In this document: positions 12,407 through 25,000 of the stretch, in pieces
Layout: each line of letters starts with the position of its first letter
How positions within the stretch are numbered: position 1 is the stretch's first letter
NCBI RefSeq assembly: GCF_039555335.1
Contig: NC_092628.1
Coordinates: forward strand, 82,486,315-82,550,314
From: Amphiura filiformis
Taxonomy: Eukaryota > Echinodermata > Ophiuroidea > Amphilepidida > Amphiuridae
Length of the DNA stretch: 64,000 bases
Reading direction: 5' to 3'
Program-made: the position numbers and the translations under genes
The notes under the pieces: model-generated
What the model was told of the DNA's origin: nothing
What the model saw: the letters and a program-made list of their open reading frames with translations, nothing else
Database searches by the model: none

Positions 12407-15400
12407 ATATCTTAATTTGAAAATTGGTAATTGTATTTTAATTCCAATTTGAACAGGCTGATGAAACTTGAATACGACTGCAATTCATTAATTTTAATTA
12501 TTGTGGTTTGTAAATATATATATCAAATATTGAATTATTCACCATGCAATATCAACTAACATTGCAGGATACAGTGCTATATTTATTGGCAAGGTTACTG
12601 ATTAGGGAAAACTCAGATAGCTATGTTGTTAATTAAGGTTGTATCAATTTCACGAGACAAGAGGTAGTCTACATGACCTAACAAAGACAGAGAAACTTGT
12701 GGTAAAACCATCAGAGATTGGTACTGTGCAACAACGATCATGACTGAAGTTAAAAGCTTTGGCTGATCCAAACACAAATATGGTATTTCCACCTGTCAAT
12801 TTCATATGCCACTCATCTTTCATCAGTGAGAGCGATTCTGTCATTTGCATCAGGTGATGGCCTGTTTGACTTGTCTTGATCACAGACCTACATTATTGTT
12901 TTAAAGTTTTCTTCTAGGTTTCCCCTAGATTATTGTTTAAAAGCTTCCCCTGTCCTTACTGAGCAACAGGCCACTAAGTTGATGTATCTTCCATGATACA
13001 AACTTCAAAATCCAGTAGAGTAAACCAAAATGAATGAACAATGTATGTTTGGATCAAAAATTTAAACTTCAATCATGATTTTACAAACACACAGGTCAAT
13101 TTCAACTAAACAAAGAAGGTGTAGAAAACAAGAATGTGTTGAAACCATGATTTTTGAAAACCAAATGTATAATTTTAAGGCCTCTTTTTAAAGTTCAATA
13201 CCTTAGCTTTGAAGGGGCAACAAACATATTTTGATAATTGACTGATTTGTGATTCCAACTTAATTACATCCTGCCATGTCGGTATACAGCATAAGCTAAC
13301 TTATTTTTTGGGCTAAACAACATACTGACAAACTGTTTAATACATGAACAGGAGAAAGAATTCTACAAATCACCCATATTATGTGAAAAACATCCCTTCA
13401 AATCTCCCTCTTGTGGACATAATGTACTTATGCATAGGTACATGATTAAAAAAAATCACAAAATACCCTATCTTCTCAATAGCCCTACCCAGCTACATCA
13501 TGTGTATTTGTGATGTTAAAAAGTTACAAATATAACATACCACACAACAAAATTATACAAATTAAAAGGGAAATTGCCAAACACAGGTAGAGAAACAACA
13601 ATTTAATATGTGATGTGGTTATGAAGCAATAAAGTTGTTTAGTAATGGTAAACATGATGTATGAAATAAATTACTATTTTGTGGTTTGGGACTATATTAT
13701 TAAAATGTGTATCCAACTGAAGGAGGAAGGAAATATACTCTGCCATTTTCACTTGTGAAAAACAAACAGTATACACAAATATGTAGTCCTTATTCCCCCT
13801 TTCAAATTTCTTGCATCCAACTTATCTCTGTAGCCAGGGTACCTACAGAATTGCCCATAATGCATTGCTTCTTCTTACAACCATGACGGGATTCACCTAG
13901 ATATCACTTTTTTCATGTCAACGAGAGTCGAGGGATGGATGTTGGCAATGAGACCAAAATATGAATAATGGGTATAAGAATTCTACTGTTCTTCTTTCTT
14001 TTTTTGCTGACAATCATACCCTGGCTCTCCTCTTTCATGTCCAATAGTTTTGTGACTTTGTGTCATAATTCACCTCAAAACATTTCAATTTACACCAAAA
14101 ATGCAGCTTTCTCCCTTTGGAGGTGTAAATAGTACAAAATTTGCCAAGAGTGTGTTTTCATCAATAAGAGTACCATCTCCTTGACATTGTGAATGCCAAT
14201 TTAGTGCATCTGGATACTGAAATCCCGCTTAAATTTGCAGCAGTTAATGCTAAACCCACCAAGGTTGCAAAAGACACCTATACATCATTCACATAGAAGT
14301 TTTTCAACTTGAGCAACTTGCATGATGAGTATACTATAGTGGTTTGTCATTACATAGATATATCTGATAAAAACAATGTACAGATAGCTGATTATAAAAA
14401 AGCATTTTATATCTGAGATGACATGATTCGTAGCTACGGTAAAAATGTCTCATTTCCACAAATTAATAACTTTTTAATTGTTTGAAGTCAATATATGTTA
14501 TCTTTGCAGAAAGAAATGATGCATGAAAATGCAAAGAATACACAACCTCAATGTAAGGATCAGTCTATGACAGTCTTATCTCAACATACTAATGCAGGTT
14601 TTCTTTGTGGAAATGAGACTTTCCACTTAGCAGAGGGGCTAGCTATATGGCAGGTTAATATCCACTTGACAGGGAATCTGGATTGGTGTGCAATTATGTA
14701 GATCTATGGTGGGATAATAGAAAGGTGATCCCGCCTGAGAATTGAACCCCATAAATGGAATTTGTCTCCGTTATTATTTCTGACAGCGAACCTGGTGAAA
14801 AATTATGTTTCTTATATTCATCCTAAAAAATGACTAGACACTTTACAGTTGAAAAGTAGCCAAATGATACAGGGCTCAAAATAGACAGGGGCTAAGAGCG
14901 ATTTGCTCCAGAACATCTAAAATAGCCCCCAAACATTAAATTACCGAGGTGACTTATAATACTAAGTAGTCCCTGCAAGGAAACTATTTAAAGGCTTAAG
15001 GCTTAGGCTCAATAAATGGGGAATATGGGTATTTGGCCTCTGAAATCCTGAAAGCAGCCCCCCAAAATATAAATTACAGAAGCAATTGAGGCCTGCTGTG
15101 ACATGAATACTGTACAATACACAGAACTCTACAGTTACAGCATGTTTGCGGTACAATTAACATGAGATGCAGAGCCACTTGCACGTACCACCAATCTACA
15201 TAATACACTGTACAACATGCAAATCCACATCAATCCAGCTCCGCGAGGACCAAAAACCTGCCATATAGAAAGCCTGTCATATATATTATAGCCCTGATTT
15301 AATTATGTTTACTTTGATACAAACTCAGTTCACTTAAGCAGTTGCTAGTACCCTAAGTGAAAATGCTGACATAAAAGACTTCATGGGGTCAACTTCTCAC

Positions 15401-15922
15401 ATTGAATTTTATACAATGGTCTTATAAGGTGATGTTTAATGGGTCATTTGCACTCAGGTTCTTCATATAGGTCTTGCCATTATAGAGATATGATCAAACA
15501 TCATAAAACATGTGCTGTCTTACACATATCTTACATTTACAATTATAATACTACCCAAATATGAGAAATACTGAAAACAATGTCTTCTGAAGTACAAGTA
15601 AATTGTTTTCATTCATGGCATATATTTTGAGCACTCTGATCTTTAAGAATCTGGTACACATAAAAGAACCTCAACCCTTCAACATCACCTTATGATACCA
15701 TACATCTTACATTCCATATTCCACATATAAAAAATACATCAGTTACTGAACACTCACTCTTACACCATTATGCTAAATATATATCTATAACACACCACCC
15801 ACACATTCTGTCTCACACTCACAGTAAAACATACACAGCTCCCTCTATAGTGTCAATCAATGAGTCAGTCTGTCAGCCAGCACCTCACATACCCAAATGG
15901 AAGATGCAGAATGAGGAGTGAG

Positions 15923-16027
15923 TTATTGTAAGAGATCTCTGGATTCTGCCATCTTGTCTAGAATTGAGCACACATACTCTGCAACATCTACATCTTCTGT
16001 CACCGATCGGATGATGAAGGGATGGTC
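15923..16027 (-). CDS. MAP2K4: MAP2K4 terminal coding exon (DVD domain)
   Basis: It follows acceptor tttttactacag on the minus strand. It encodes [20 protein letters not shown] and then [14 protein letters not shown] with a TAA stop, 34 residues in phase 0. This holds the end of the kinase lobe and the docking tail for MAP3Ks. Confidence 0.93.
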   Translation of the reverse strand, partial: DHPFIIRSVTEDVDVAEYVCSILDKMAESRDLLQ

Positions 16028-19000
16028 CTGTAGTAAAAAGAGAGATTATCATTACATTGTGCATTAGTAAATTACAGGTGACTGATTCCATTGTAACACA
16101 TCATGTTTGTTACCTCACATTAAGGCCAATTACCCTGATATTTTTACACCATATCACTGCAATTCCATATTGTACTCACAAACAATATGTCTGCAACTTG
16201 TTTTCATATTGTGAGTGTGTTCTTTCACACCCTGTACAAACAACAATCTGGTATGAACAACACTTTGAGAATACCAAAAATAGGAAATTTCAAATATGAA
16301 TAAAAATAAATATATGTGACTCCAGATTTCCAGATTATTGCGTCCGTCAGAAAAGGGCAATAGAACTTTTTTAGCCTTGGGTATGTGTGTGAGAATATGG
16401 AAAAATCTCATGTCAATATTTGTAAGCAACTGGAGAGAAACTTCAAACGGCATGATGCTATTATGCCCTAAAAGTAAAACGCAAACTCAAAATTCCCGAA
16501 CTTAATGAACAATTAGAGTACTTGATCTTTGATATTATACTTACCAATAACTTCTTGTACTTGGGTCTCTGCATCTCATCCTTTGTTAGGCTGAAATAGG
16601 AACAAAATTGATCTTAGTGAGAAACATCTAACATTAGAATTGTGCAGAAGACTAGAGCTCAGTCACATATGTTTGACACATATGTTTTTAATGATGTTCT
16701 GTTTCATTTTGCAAAGTCTCAGCAGTCAAAATTAGATAATTAAATTTGGCCTATCGCTACAAAATGAAATTGTGTGTTTTACATAGTGGCGCATCGGCCA
16801 TATGCCATTTTTCATACACAATATTGGCAATATGAAAAGCATTGTATGTCATAGTGGCATATCACATCGCTACATACCACAGTGGAGTATCCAACCGAAA
16901 CGCCACTATGGAGTGAAGCCTTTGATATAAAAACAATTAGATCGATTGAGCCCCTATTTACTGGTCGAGCTACCAGTTTTAAAATATTGGACAAGACATA
17001 GACAAATCCAATATTTTAAAACTCATAGCGAGACCAATAATCATTTGGCATAAAGCATCCACTTTTATCATTATTATGTTTTGGATCCAATATTTTCATA
17101 CACTTGCGATTCATCAAAATATAATAATGTATTTTATTGCTATGAGCAATATTATGGTCACATCTCTTGAACCGTAAGTTTGATCATAATGGGGTTTTAA
17201 GCCAAATTAAGCTCAGGAAAATGGTAATGTACCAAAATTGGAAAGGGAGTTTTGATTTTGATCGACATCTGACTCATTTAGCATGACCGAATCACATATG
17301 GCCTTGTGGTAACAATGCCACTGGATATTTTGTGGCTGAAGTTTCTCCATGCCCTAACTATATATTTATCAAGCTTGCACATACAGCTACTTACCATTTG
17401 CTGACAAAATCTACAAAGTCATCGTTGAAGTTCAGCTCTGGCGTACTTTTAATTCTTGGAGGGTCTCCTTTGACGACTTGTGCTAGTTGTTCAAATACGC
17501 TGTTCCACTTACGGAATGGGAACTTGCCAGTTGCTAACTCACTCTGACAAACAAAATACCAAATTTAAAATTAGTATTATCTACGCACAGAGGATGTTTA
17601 AAGACATTCCCATAACCCAATGGGGTTTCTGACCTTGGTATGTCTGGCTTTTGTACACATGTGGCAAGTTGACCATACCTTGCATTGGGATTGTGTGCAA
17701 ATATATGCTGTTTTCATCCTATTATTTAACATTCAAAACATTGAGACTTAGAAATAAAATTAATGCAGTGGGACAATATGAATGTTTCCTGTAAGAAAAT
17801 CAAATATCAGTCATAAGTCTCAACTATTAGCAATTACCATTTTGTGTGTGTGGCAATGGGGACTTTGCCTTTAACATTAGGTTATATTGATCAAATTTCC
17901 CAATCATAGTGCATTGTAGGAATGCCTTTAAGCCCCCTCTGATCTACGCATGATCTAACAATTCCAAATGTTACAGCCGGTTACAGGGTAGTCTGAAATG
18001 TTCATGTAACACCTGATCAAAGATATGGATATTATTATAAAGCTTTAACATACAGTATTTGTGAACAAACTTATATTCCTCAATTTTAATATGTCATATA
18101 TTGCATCTTAATTCATAGTATACCTTCTGGCTTCAGAGAGAGGAAATTGAAACAACACTTTTATACAAAATTTGACACATAATTTGTTCTGCAAAAAGAA
18201 TCAATTACCTTTTTTGTTCAAGACTTGTATTAACCCAAACACTGTTAAATACCACACAAATCGGCTAGTGCAAGCACACCACATGATGCGATTGTGCAGT
18301 TATTTTGATATGTGCCTGGCAAAGTGCGTTGTTGTTTGCATTCTGTTTGCATTAACATGTTATGCAAAAATGTGCGCTACGCACTGCATTCGCAAACCTT
18401 AGTAACATCAATTGTCATTCCATTTCCAGCTTTGGCTGAAACGTACCATTTAAAAGGTACACTATTTGCTTCCCAAGAGGGACACACCAAAATGGCGGAT
18501 ATACAATAGCATTACACTTGGGGCCATTTTGGGTCTAATATCATTGAATACCAAAAACTTCCTTATAACACTGTTTTATTTGTAATTTGCATCAAAATTA
18601 TTATAAAACTGGATCTTTTTAGGACAATAGCCACATTGACATATAGTTCATGATGGTATGATCAATGAACTCAGGGAAAAAGTATTGAGGCATTCTTACC
18701 AGTGTGATTCCAAGGCTCCATACATCTGATCTGACATCATAGCCCTGTCTGGAAGCCATAGGGTCGATTCTCTCTGGCTGTTAAATTAAAAGCAAGGATA
18801 ATTGTTAGTTTGTTTATGTTGGCACGTTCTTCAGATCTATCTAAATAAAACATACAGAATTAGATTCTTATTGCTGGCTGCCTGCCTACCTCAAAGGTAC
18901 ATTAACAATGTAGCTAATTCGTACACATACTGGTACTGCACTGATACTCTAGAGTAACCACAAAGTAGCTGGGCAGCAATGTACCTCTGGAATCTTGTAG

Positions 19001-22000
19001 TGTACTTTGTAATTTCTTTGGTTTTTTTTTTTTTCCATTCCGACCATGATTTCTTTTCAATTACAATTATTATAAGATGACTGGATTTGATATGATCAAC
19101 TGCATACAAAATATTAGTGGATTCCTAATTGGGGTCTTGTCACAGACCTTTTGCATCAAGGCTCTGCAACTTGCCCACGGACCAAGATCAGATCAGTTGA
19201 TACGGTTCACAATTAACTTGACCAGATATTTTATTAGTTTGAATTTGCAGAGTACATGAGCATTCATATGTTTATTAAGTACTTTTAGGTATTTACATCC
19301 CAGGCCAATTTTGCATATGACTCGATATCTGGGAAAACAGCAACCAAGGTACATCTTGCCCACTTTCAATTGCCACTGCCAAACTCTCTTTGCACTCATC
19401 AAACCATCTGTTCTAATTATACAAGCCCAAGCTAGGGCTTTGAATGCAAAAATTTTGTCTGACTAGACAAGACAATTTTATAACCTCATGAGTGATGAAA
19501 TCACATCATCTCTATCATACTTCTTTATTGCACAGTCAGAGGTCTGCTTCACAAAGCCTTGCGATCACACCAAAGTCCTCCACATATGTGACATGATCAA
19601 GGGGAATGTGTCACATGTCGACCCTGGTCGAAAATGAGTTTTTCACATGTTTTGAAAGTGGACATGTAGAGCTTCCAGAAACTGAAAACCCCATGTTGAT
19701 ACGATGTTTCGTCGCAAAGTAATGTCAATTTATCAATCGCTGAAAACAATAGAAAACAAAAGAATTTGAACGCTTTCTTTGCCAATATCTCAAAATCAAT
19801 GTTAGCGACATCCGACTCATTTCCCTTGATCATGTCACATATCCAGTCTCTTAAAGCTTGTGATATGTTCAATAAATAAGTGGCAACAATTATTTGGTTT
19901 TTGTTACTGCGCGCATCACCAATGTCCTATTTTTCACTTGCGTAAATTCACAAAAGCATGCAAGCCACGTATTATGCATATCGCAATTGGAATCAGTGCT
20001 GCTCCCATTTGTGTGCACGCCTTTCTATACCAATCCACAAGTCTTGTCAATAATAGGTTGAAGTTTAATGTGTACTAGTCACCTCCAGTCACCTCCACCA
20101 AAACTCTGAAATGATATCTCATTTCAAACACCACCAATTTGGATCATCAGCCAGTCATCTAGAATTCTTGCATTGATTAACAAGTTGATCTGCAGTGCCC
20201 CTAACCCAGTATAGTCTAAATAGTACTTACTGCCATGTAAGGTCGACAGCCAGCATCCTGAGTTCTTGCAATAGAGTCTACAAGTTGGCCACTGATGCCA
20301 AAGTCGCACATTTTTATATTTCCCTCTCTGTCTACTAGAATGTTGGAAGGTTTAACATCTGTACAAAAATAACAAGTGGATAAAATCAGTATTATCACAG
20401 AGCTTCAAAGAGGCTACATCCAAAGAGAACCAACTCCACCATGTTTGTGTGTCGCTCTACATGGAGGGCAAAATATATTATTTATTATATGTGACACAAT
20501 CTGGTCCATGGGGGCCAAAGGCGGCAAATTTGAAACTGAGATAAGTTAAAAATATGGAGTAAAAAAACAATTAAGTATGTAAGAAAATAGAAAATAAACA
20601 TCAAAAAACTTCATAACTTTTAATAGGTCCAAGAGTCCAAGAGCAGAAATATTTGGTGTCAAACCACATTTGTATAGATTTATTTGCGTAGCAAAATTAA
20701 ACACGAATTTTCGGTCATAGACCTTTGTCAAGTGATGACCTTTTATGCGTGCGGAAAACAAAGGAAGAGGAGAGCACAGCAACGCGTGAGGAGTCGCGCG
20801 CGGAGACGTGCGTGACAACATAGATTGAACTGCGCCAGGTCTATCGCGACGCAAGCACGCAAAAGGTCAAAATCAAAATTACTGCAAAGGTCTATGACCG
20901 AAAATTCGTGTTTAATTTTGCTACGCAAATAAATCTATACAAATGTGGTTTGACACCAAATATTTCTGCTCTTGGACTCTTTTACTTATCATTATTCAAA
21001 CCTACGCAGCCACAACCTTTTAATAGGTCCAAGTATGCTAGACCTTTGTCAGTAAATGATAGCCTGTTATATGTTTAATATAATAATTAATGTAACTTAA
21101 GTTTCAAAAATGCCTCCTATGGCCCCCATGGACCAGATCGTGTCACATATGTTACAATGTGCACACTGACCTACACATTGCCACTGAATAAAGCGCCATA
21201 TCATTTAGACCATTTTGCATTTTGCCAAAGATATGGACACCACCAAATGTGATGCGATCAAGCAAAATGAATCAAATGTCTGGAATATTGATTGTGAGAT
21301 ATAGGCAACAATAGCATTCAACTTCCTTTGTATTTTATTGTTCTGAGCAACACTAAAATGACCATATCTCTGGACCATAAGTCTTATTATGATCTGGATT
21401 TTAGCAAAATAAAGCTCTGAAAATGGCTCTAGTATTAATGAAATTGAAAACTGAATGATGATTTTGATCGACATCAGACTCATTTAGCTTGATCGCATCA
21501 CATATTGCAAGTGTAGTTGGCGGAGTATTGGGGAGATATGATGTAATACTATTATTGCTACTATACTCACCTCTGTGAATGATTTTGAGTTCATCTTTCA
21601 GATAGTTTAATGCCTTCAATGTCTGTATTGAAATCAAAAACAAATCACCATAAATATATAAACTGTCACTTATATTCTGCACTTTCCCAAATAAACAAAT
21701 AAATGATTTACTTCAATTAACTTAATTAAGATGCATAAACTTAATTTTTTAGTTCTCGTCCAGAGGAGTTCAAGAAATGACAAGGGCAGGAGGTTTTCAG
21801 TATTCTTGATTACAAACAATCAGTACAAATCGGTACTAGTTGGCAGCTCTGACCATATGTCCTTGTTACATAATAATGCATCTATTTTAAGACTAGCTGA
21901 CTATTACTAGTATGGTGACTTATACAAAGAAATAATACCAATTTCATGAATAGTTTCTCATCATTTTAATTTGCCTTTCAAATCAATGAAGTATTCTGTG

Positions 22001-25000
22001 TTTAAGCCATCTTTGACCTTCAGTTACTTACTGCTACTGTAACTTTGCCCAGTATGTCTTCTGGTATTCTTTGCTTTAATTTGTCAAAGACAAATTTGTA
22101 GAATTTGTCGAATGAAGTATCCATCAACTCCATACATATCCAACAATCGCCCTACAGATAGACACACAAACAAACATAAAACAAACATTATTAATTTGAT
22201 TTGCTCAGTATGACAATGAAAGAATGCTAGAAGAAGTTTCTACTATGGAATGAAATTGACTTTTATGTTAAAAGATGTATAGATGATGATACAATGAAAG
22301 GTATCAAAAAGATGAAAATTTATACGTAATTTGATTGAAATGTATGAAAAAGTTGGAACATTCTTGCACATTATGCACATTATGAAGCCAAACCCGAGGT
22401 GCACCACGGCCGTAACTAAAATATCTCATTAATGTCTTACTGACTCCACTCCACCATATTCTTAGAATAGCTGATCCAGCAACCATATGTGATGAGTTGT
22501 GCATGCCCTGCGATTCCTTCACCAAAACCTTCAGTGGTGACAAATCGGTAAGGTTTGTGTAAATGCGTAGAACACAGGCACATGGGTGTTGGCTACAGCA
22601 TCATTTACCCTACAGTAGATATTTCATTTGAATGAACACAACTTTCAACAGCTGTACATGATCCAACCCCCATTGTATATAGCATATTTCAAAATACAAC
22701 ACAAACACACAACCTTGGATACAATAATTATAATACTAACCAATCACAAGTGAGTTGGCATGGTTGGATTCACTTCAGCGTTACCCAAGCAATCGTACAT
22801 ACAGTGTACGCGAACAATCGTCACACTGTTGGCAGCTGTGTTCATTCATATGAAATAGTCACCATGACAACACAGTTTCAATCTCTTCATTCATGCTAAT
22901 ATTATGTTTTCAAATGATCGGTGTGCCTAAATTTTACTAAGTTAAAATCCTTTCTGTACTCCTAACCAACTTGATGGGATATACATGTAGCAACTAACTG
23001 ACTAATCATTGATAATCGATCAATGCCTTGCATGCTACATGTAGTTACAACCATTAGTTAGCTGGCAAAGGAGGATATAGTTATCATGGGTAGAGAATAT
23101 TCTGTCCTATTATGTGTATGTCAGTCCAATGTTGCAATATGCATTTTCTACTTATGACAGATGATGGCATGGTGTGAGTGGTATTTTTTAAACTTGTGGA
23201 TAACTTTTGACACCAATTACACTAAGATAAATCTTTATCATAATGCAAACCTTACCTCTTTAAAAAGTGCACCATAAAATTTGATGATATATTGACAGTG
23301 ACTACTTCTTTTGACAACGTCAAGATCCATCAGTAGTTGCTTCTGTTCCCTTTCATCTACTGTAGACCTAATTCGCTGTAAATAAAAAGGACCTTGTTTG
23401 TTATTAAACAGGCTTATGAAAATCATAGAGGTGTGTACATACAATCTTGGTATTGCACTTGTAACCAAATGGGCAATATGATTCCCTGGGTACTTCTGTG
23501 CCTGTGTAAGTTATAGGCTTAAATTCAAGGCTAGGATAAAGGTGAAAATAAGAATAACCATTAGGGTTAGGTTTAGGATTTAGGGCTAGACTAGAAGTTA
23601 GCATGGTTAGCATTGCAGTTTACGGTTAAGATTAAGTTATGATTATAAAGATTAGGGTTCGGGTTGGAGTTGCAACACTGGTCCTAAGATGTGACAAGTA
23701 TTGGGTTGGGTTTATATCATGACTGAAGTAGCACTACTCACACATCATATGCAATGCATATAACACATACCTTAACTGCCATGATGGTTTTGCTACTTTT
23801 GTGGTACATTTTGCATACAGAACCAAAGTTCCCTTGACCTATAAGACCTTTGTCTTCCAAATCTTCTGCTGTGAAGTTGTATTGCTGTTGGTAAACAAAT
23901 AACAGTTATATGTTAATGACATGTATGTGTAATTTGTGAACTAAACCAGTATTGAATTAACTTCATTGTTGTTGCAACTTTCAAAATATTGTAAGACAAC
24001 TACAATAACTTCAAATAAATTGTGGCCACCGTGGAATATACCCACATTGCGTACATGTAGCGTACTAAGTGTACACTGTTTTGTACAGTAACACAGTACA
24101 TGATGCAGTTGTTGGCCCATGTATTGTTGTAGCAAAGCTACATGTTCTAGTGTTCTACGATGGATACAATTTATTTAAAGGACTGCAGATAACTGCTTGT
24201 CTGTGTCCTAAAACCACTTCACAGCAGGTGCAAATAATACAATGAAGTTTAGTTTAGAAGCATTAAACTATAACTTACAGTAACAAAACCAAATATTTTT
24301 ACTCACTAATTGACGGTTTGAGCAAATTTTTGTACTTCCATACTTCACTTGTAAATTAATGTGTTGTTGATGCTTTTAAACATGTGCTACCACAATAATA
24401 AATTGACCCAGCAACCCCAAATTTTGAAAAGATAATAATTCTGGATGAAAACGGGAAGCCTGGCTGCCCTCTAATTTGCATAATTAAAGAGCTAATTTCA
24501 GGGATTGAGTTTTAAGGCGCACAGGTGCGATCGCTTACCATCACACACCTTAAGTCCCCTTTTGCAATTTAATAACACGCCTGACAGCCTGCCTTAACAT
24601 TTCCAGGAGTGTCATTTGTAGCACACCTGTTATTTTCAAAACCTATAATTTGCATAAATGCTAATTAATTATGCAAATATGCAAATCAGAAGGCAGCTAG
24701 AATATATTTGAAGGAACATTATTATGAAATGTTCCTTCAAAAATTAGCCACAACATCACACACAGAAAAATCAAATTTGCTTTTGTTTCAGAAGTGTAGG
24801 GCATGCATTATGAATGGTTCCTGTATACCCAAGCATGGGAGGCATGCCTTGACCTACAAAGATACCCTGGAATATAACACTGCACTGGAGGCAGCAGACT
24901 TCAGGATAGCAATGGAGGACAGTGGAAAGCCATTACAACAGGAAGACACCACTCAAATTGAAGCGATTAATGTACACTTGACTTACCTGGTCTGAAATAG

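Larger units (their letters stand above)
3603..15922. other. Intergenic region between convergent AQP8-like and MAP2K4
   Basis: Twelve kilobases of AT-rich DNA with no coding exon I can support. It must contain the 3' UTRs of both flanking genes, which point toward each other. The identifiable contents are short interspersed elements listed separately (5165, 7662, 8675, 9142, 10264, 11739, 12327). The 12.5-15.9 kb part has no element I recognise and may be a long MAP2K4 3' UTR. Confidence 0.7.

Noticed and set aside
23560..23660. ttaggg-like phrases as an interstitial telomere
   Set aside because: The phrases are irregular (agggttaggtttaggatttaggg) and too few for a telomere array.
24708..24995. 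95-codon open frame on the plus strand, antisense to MAP2K4
   Set aside because: It starts in a hairpin, runs into the MAP2K4 exon boundary on the other strand and matches no family I know.
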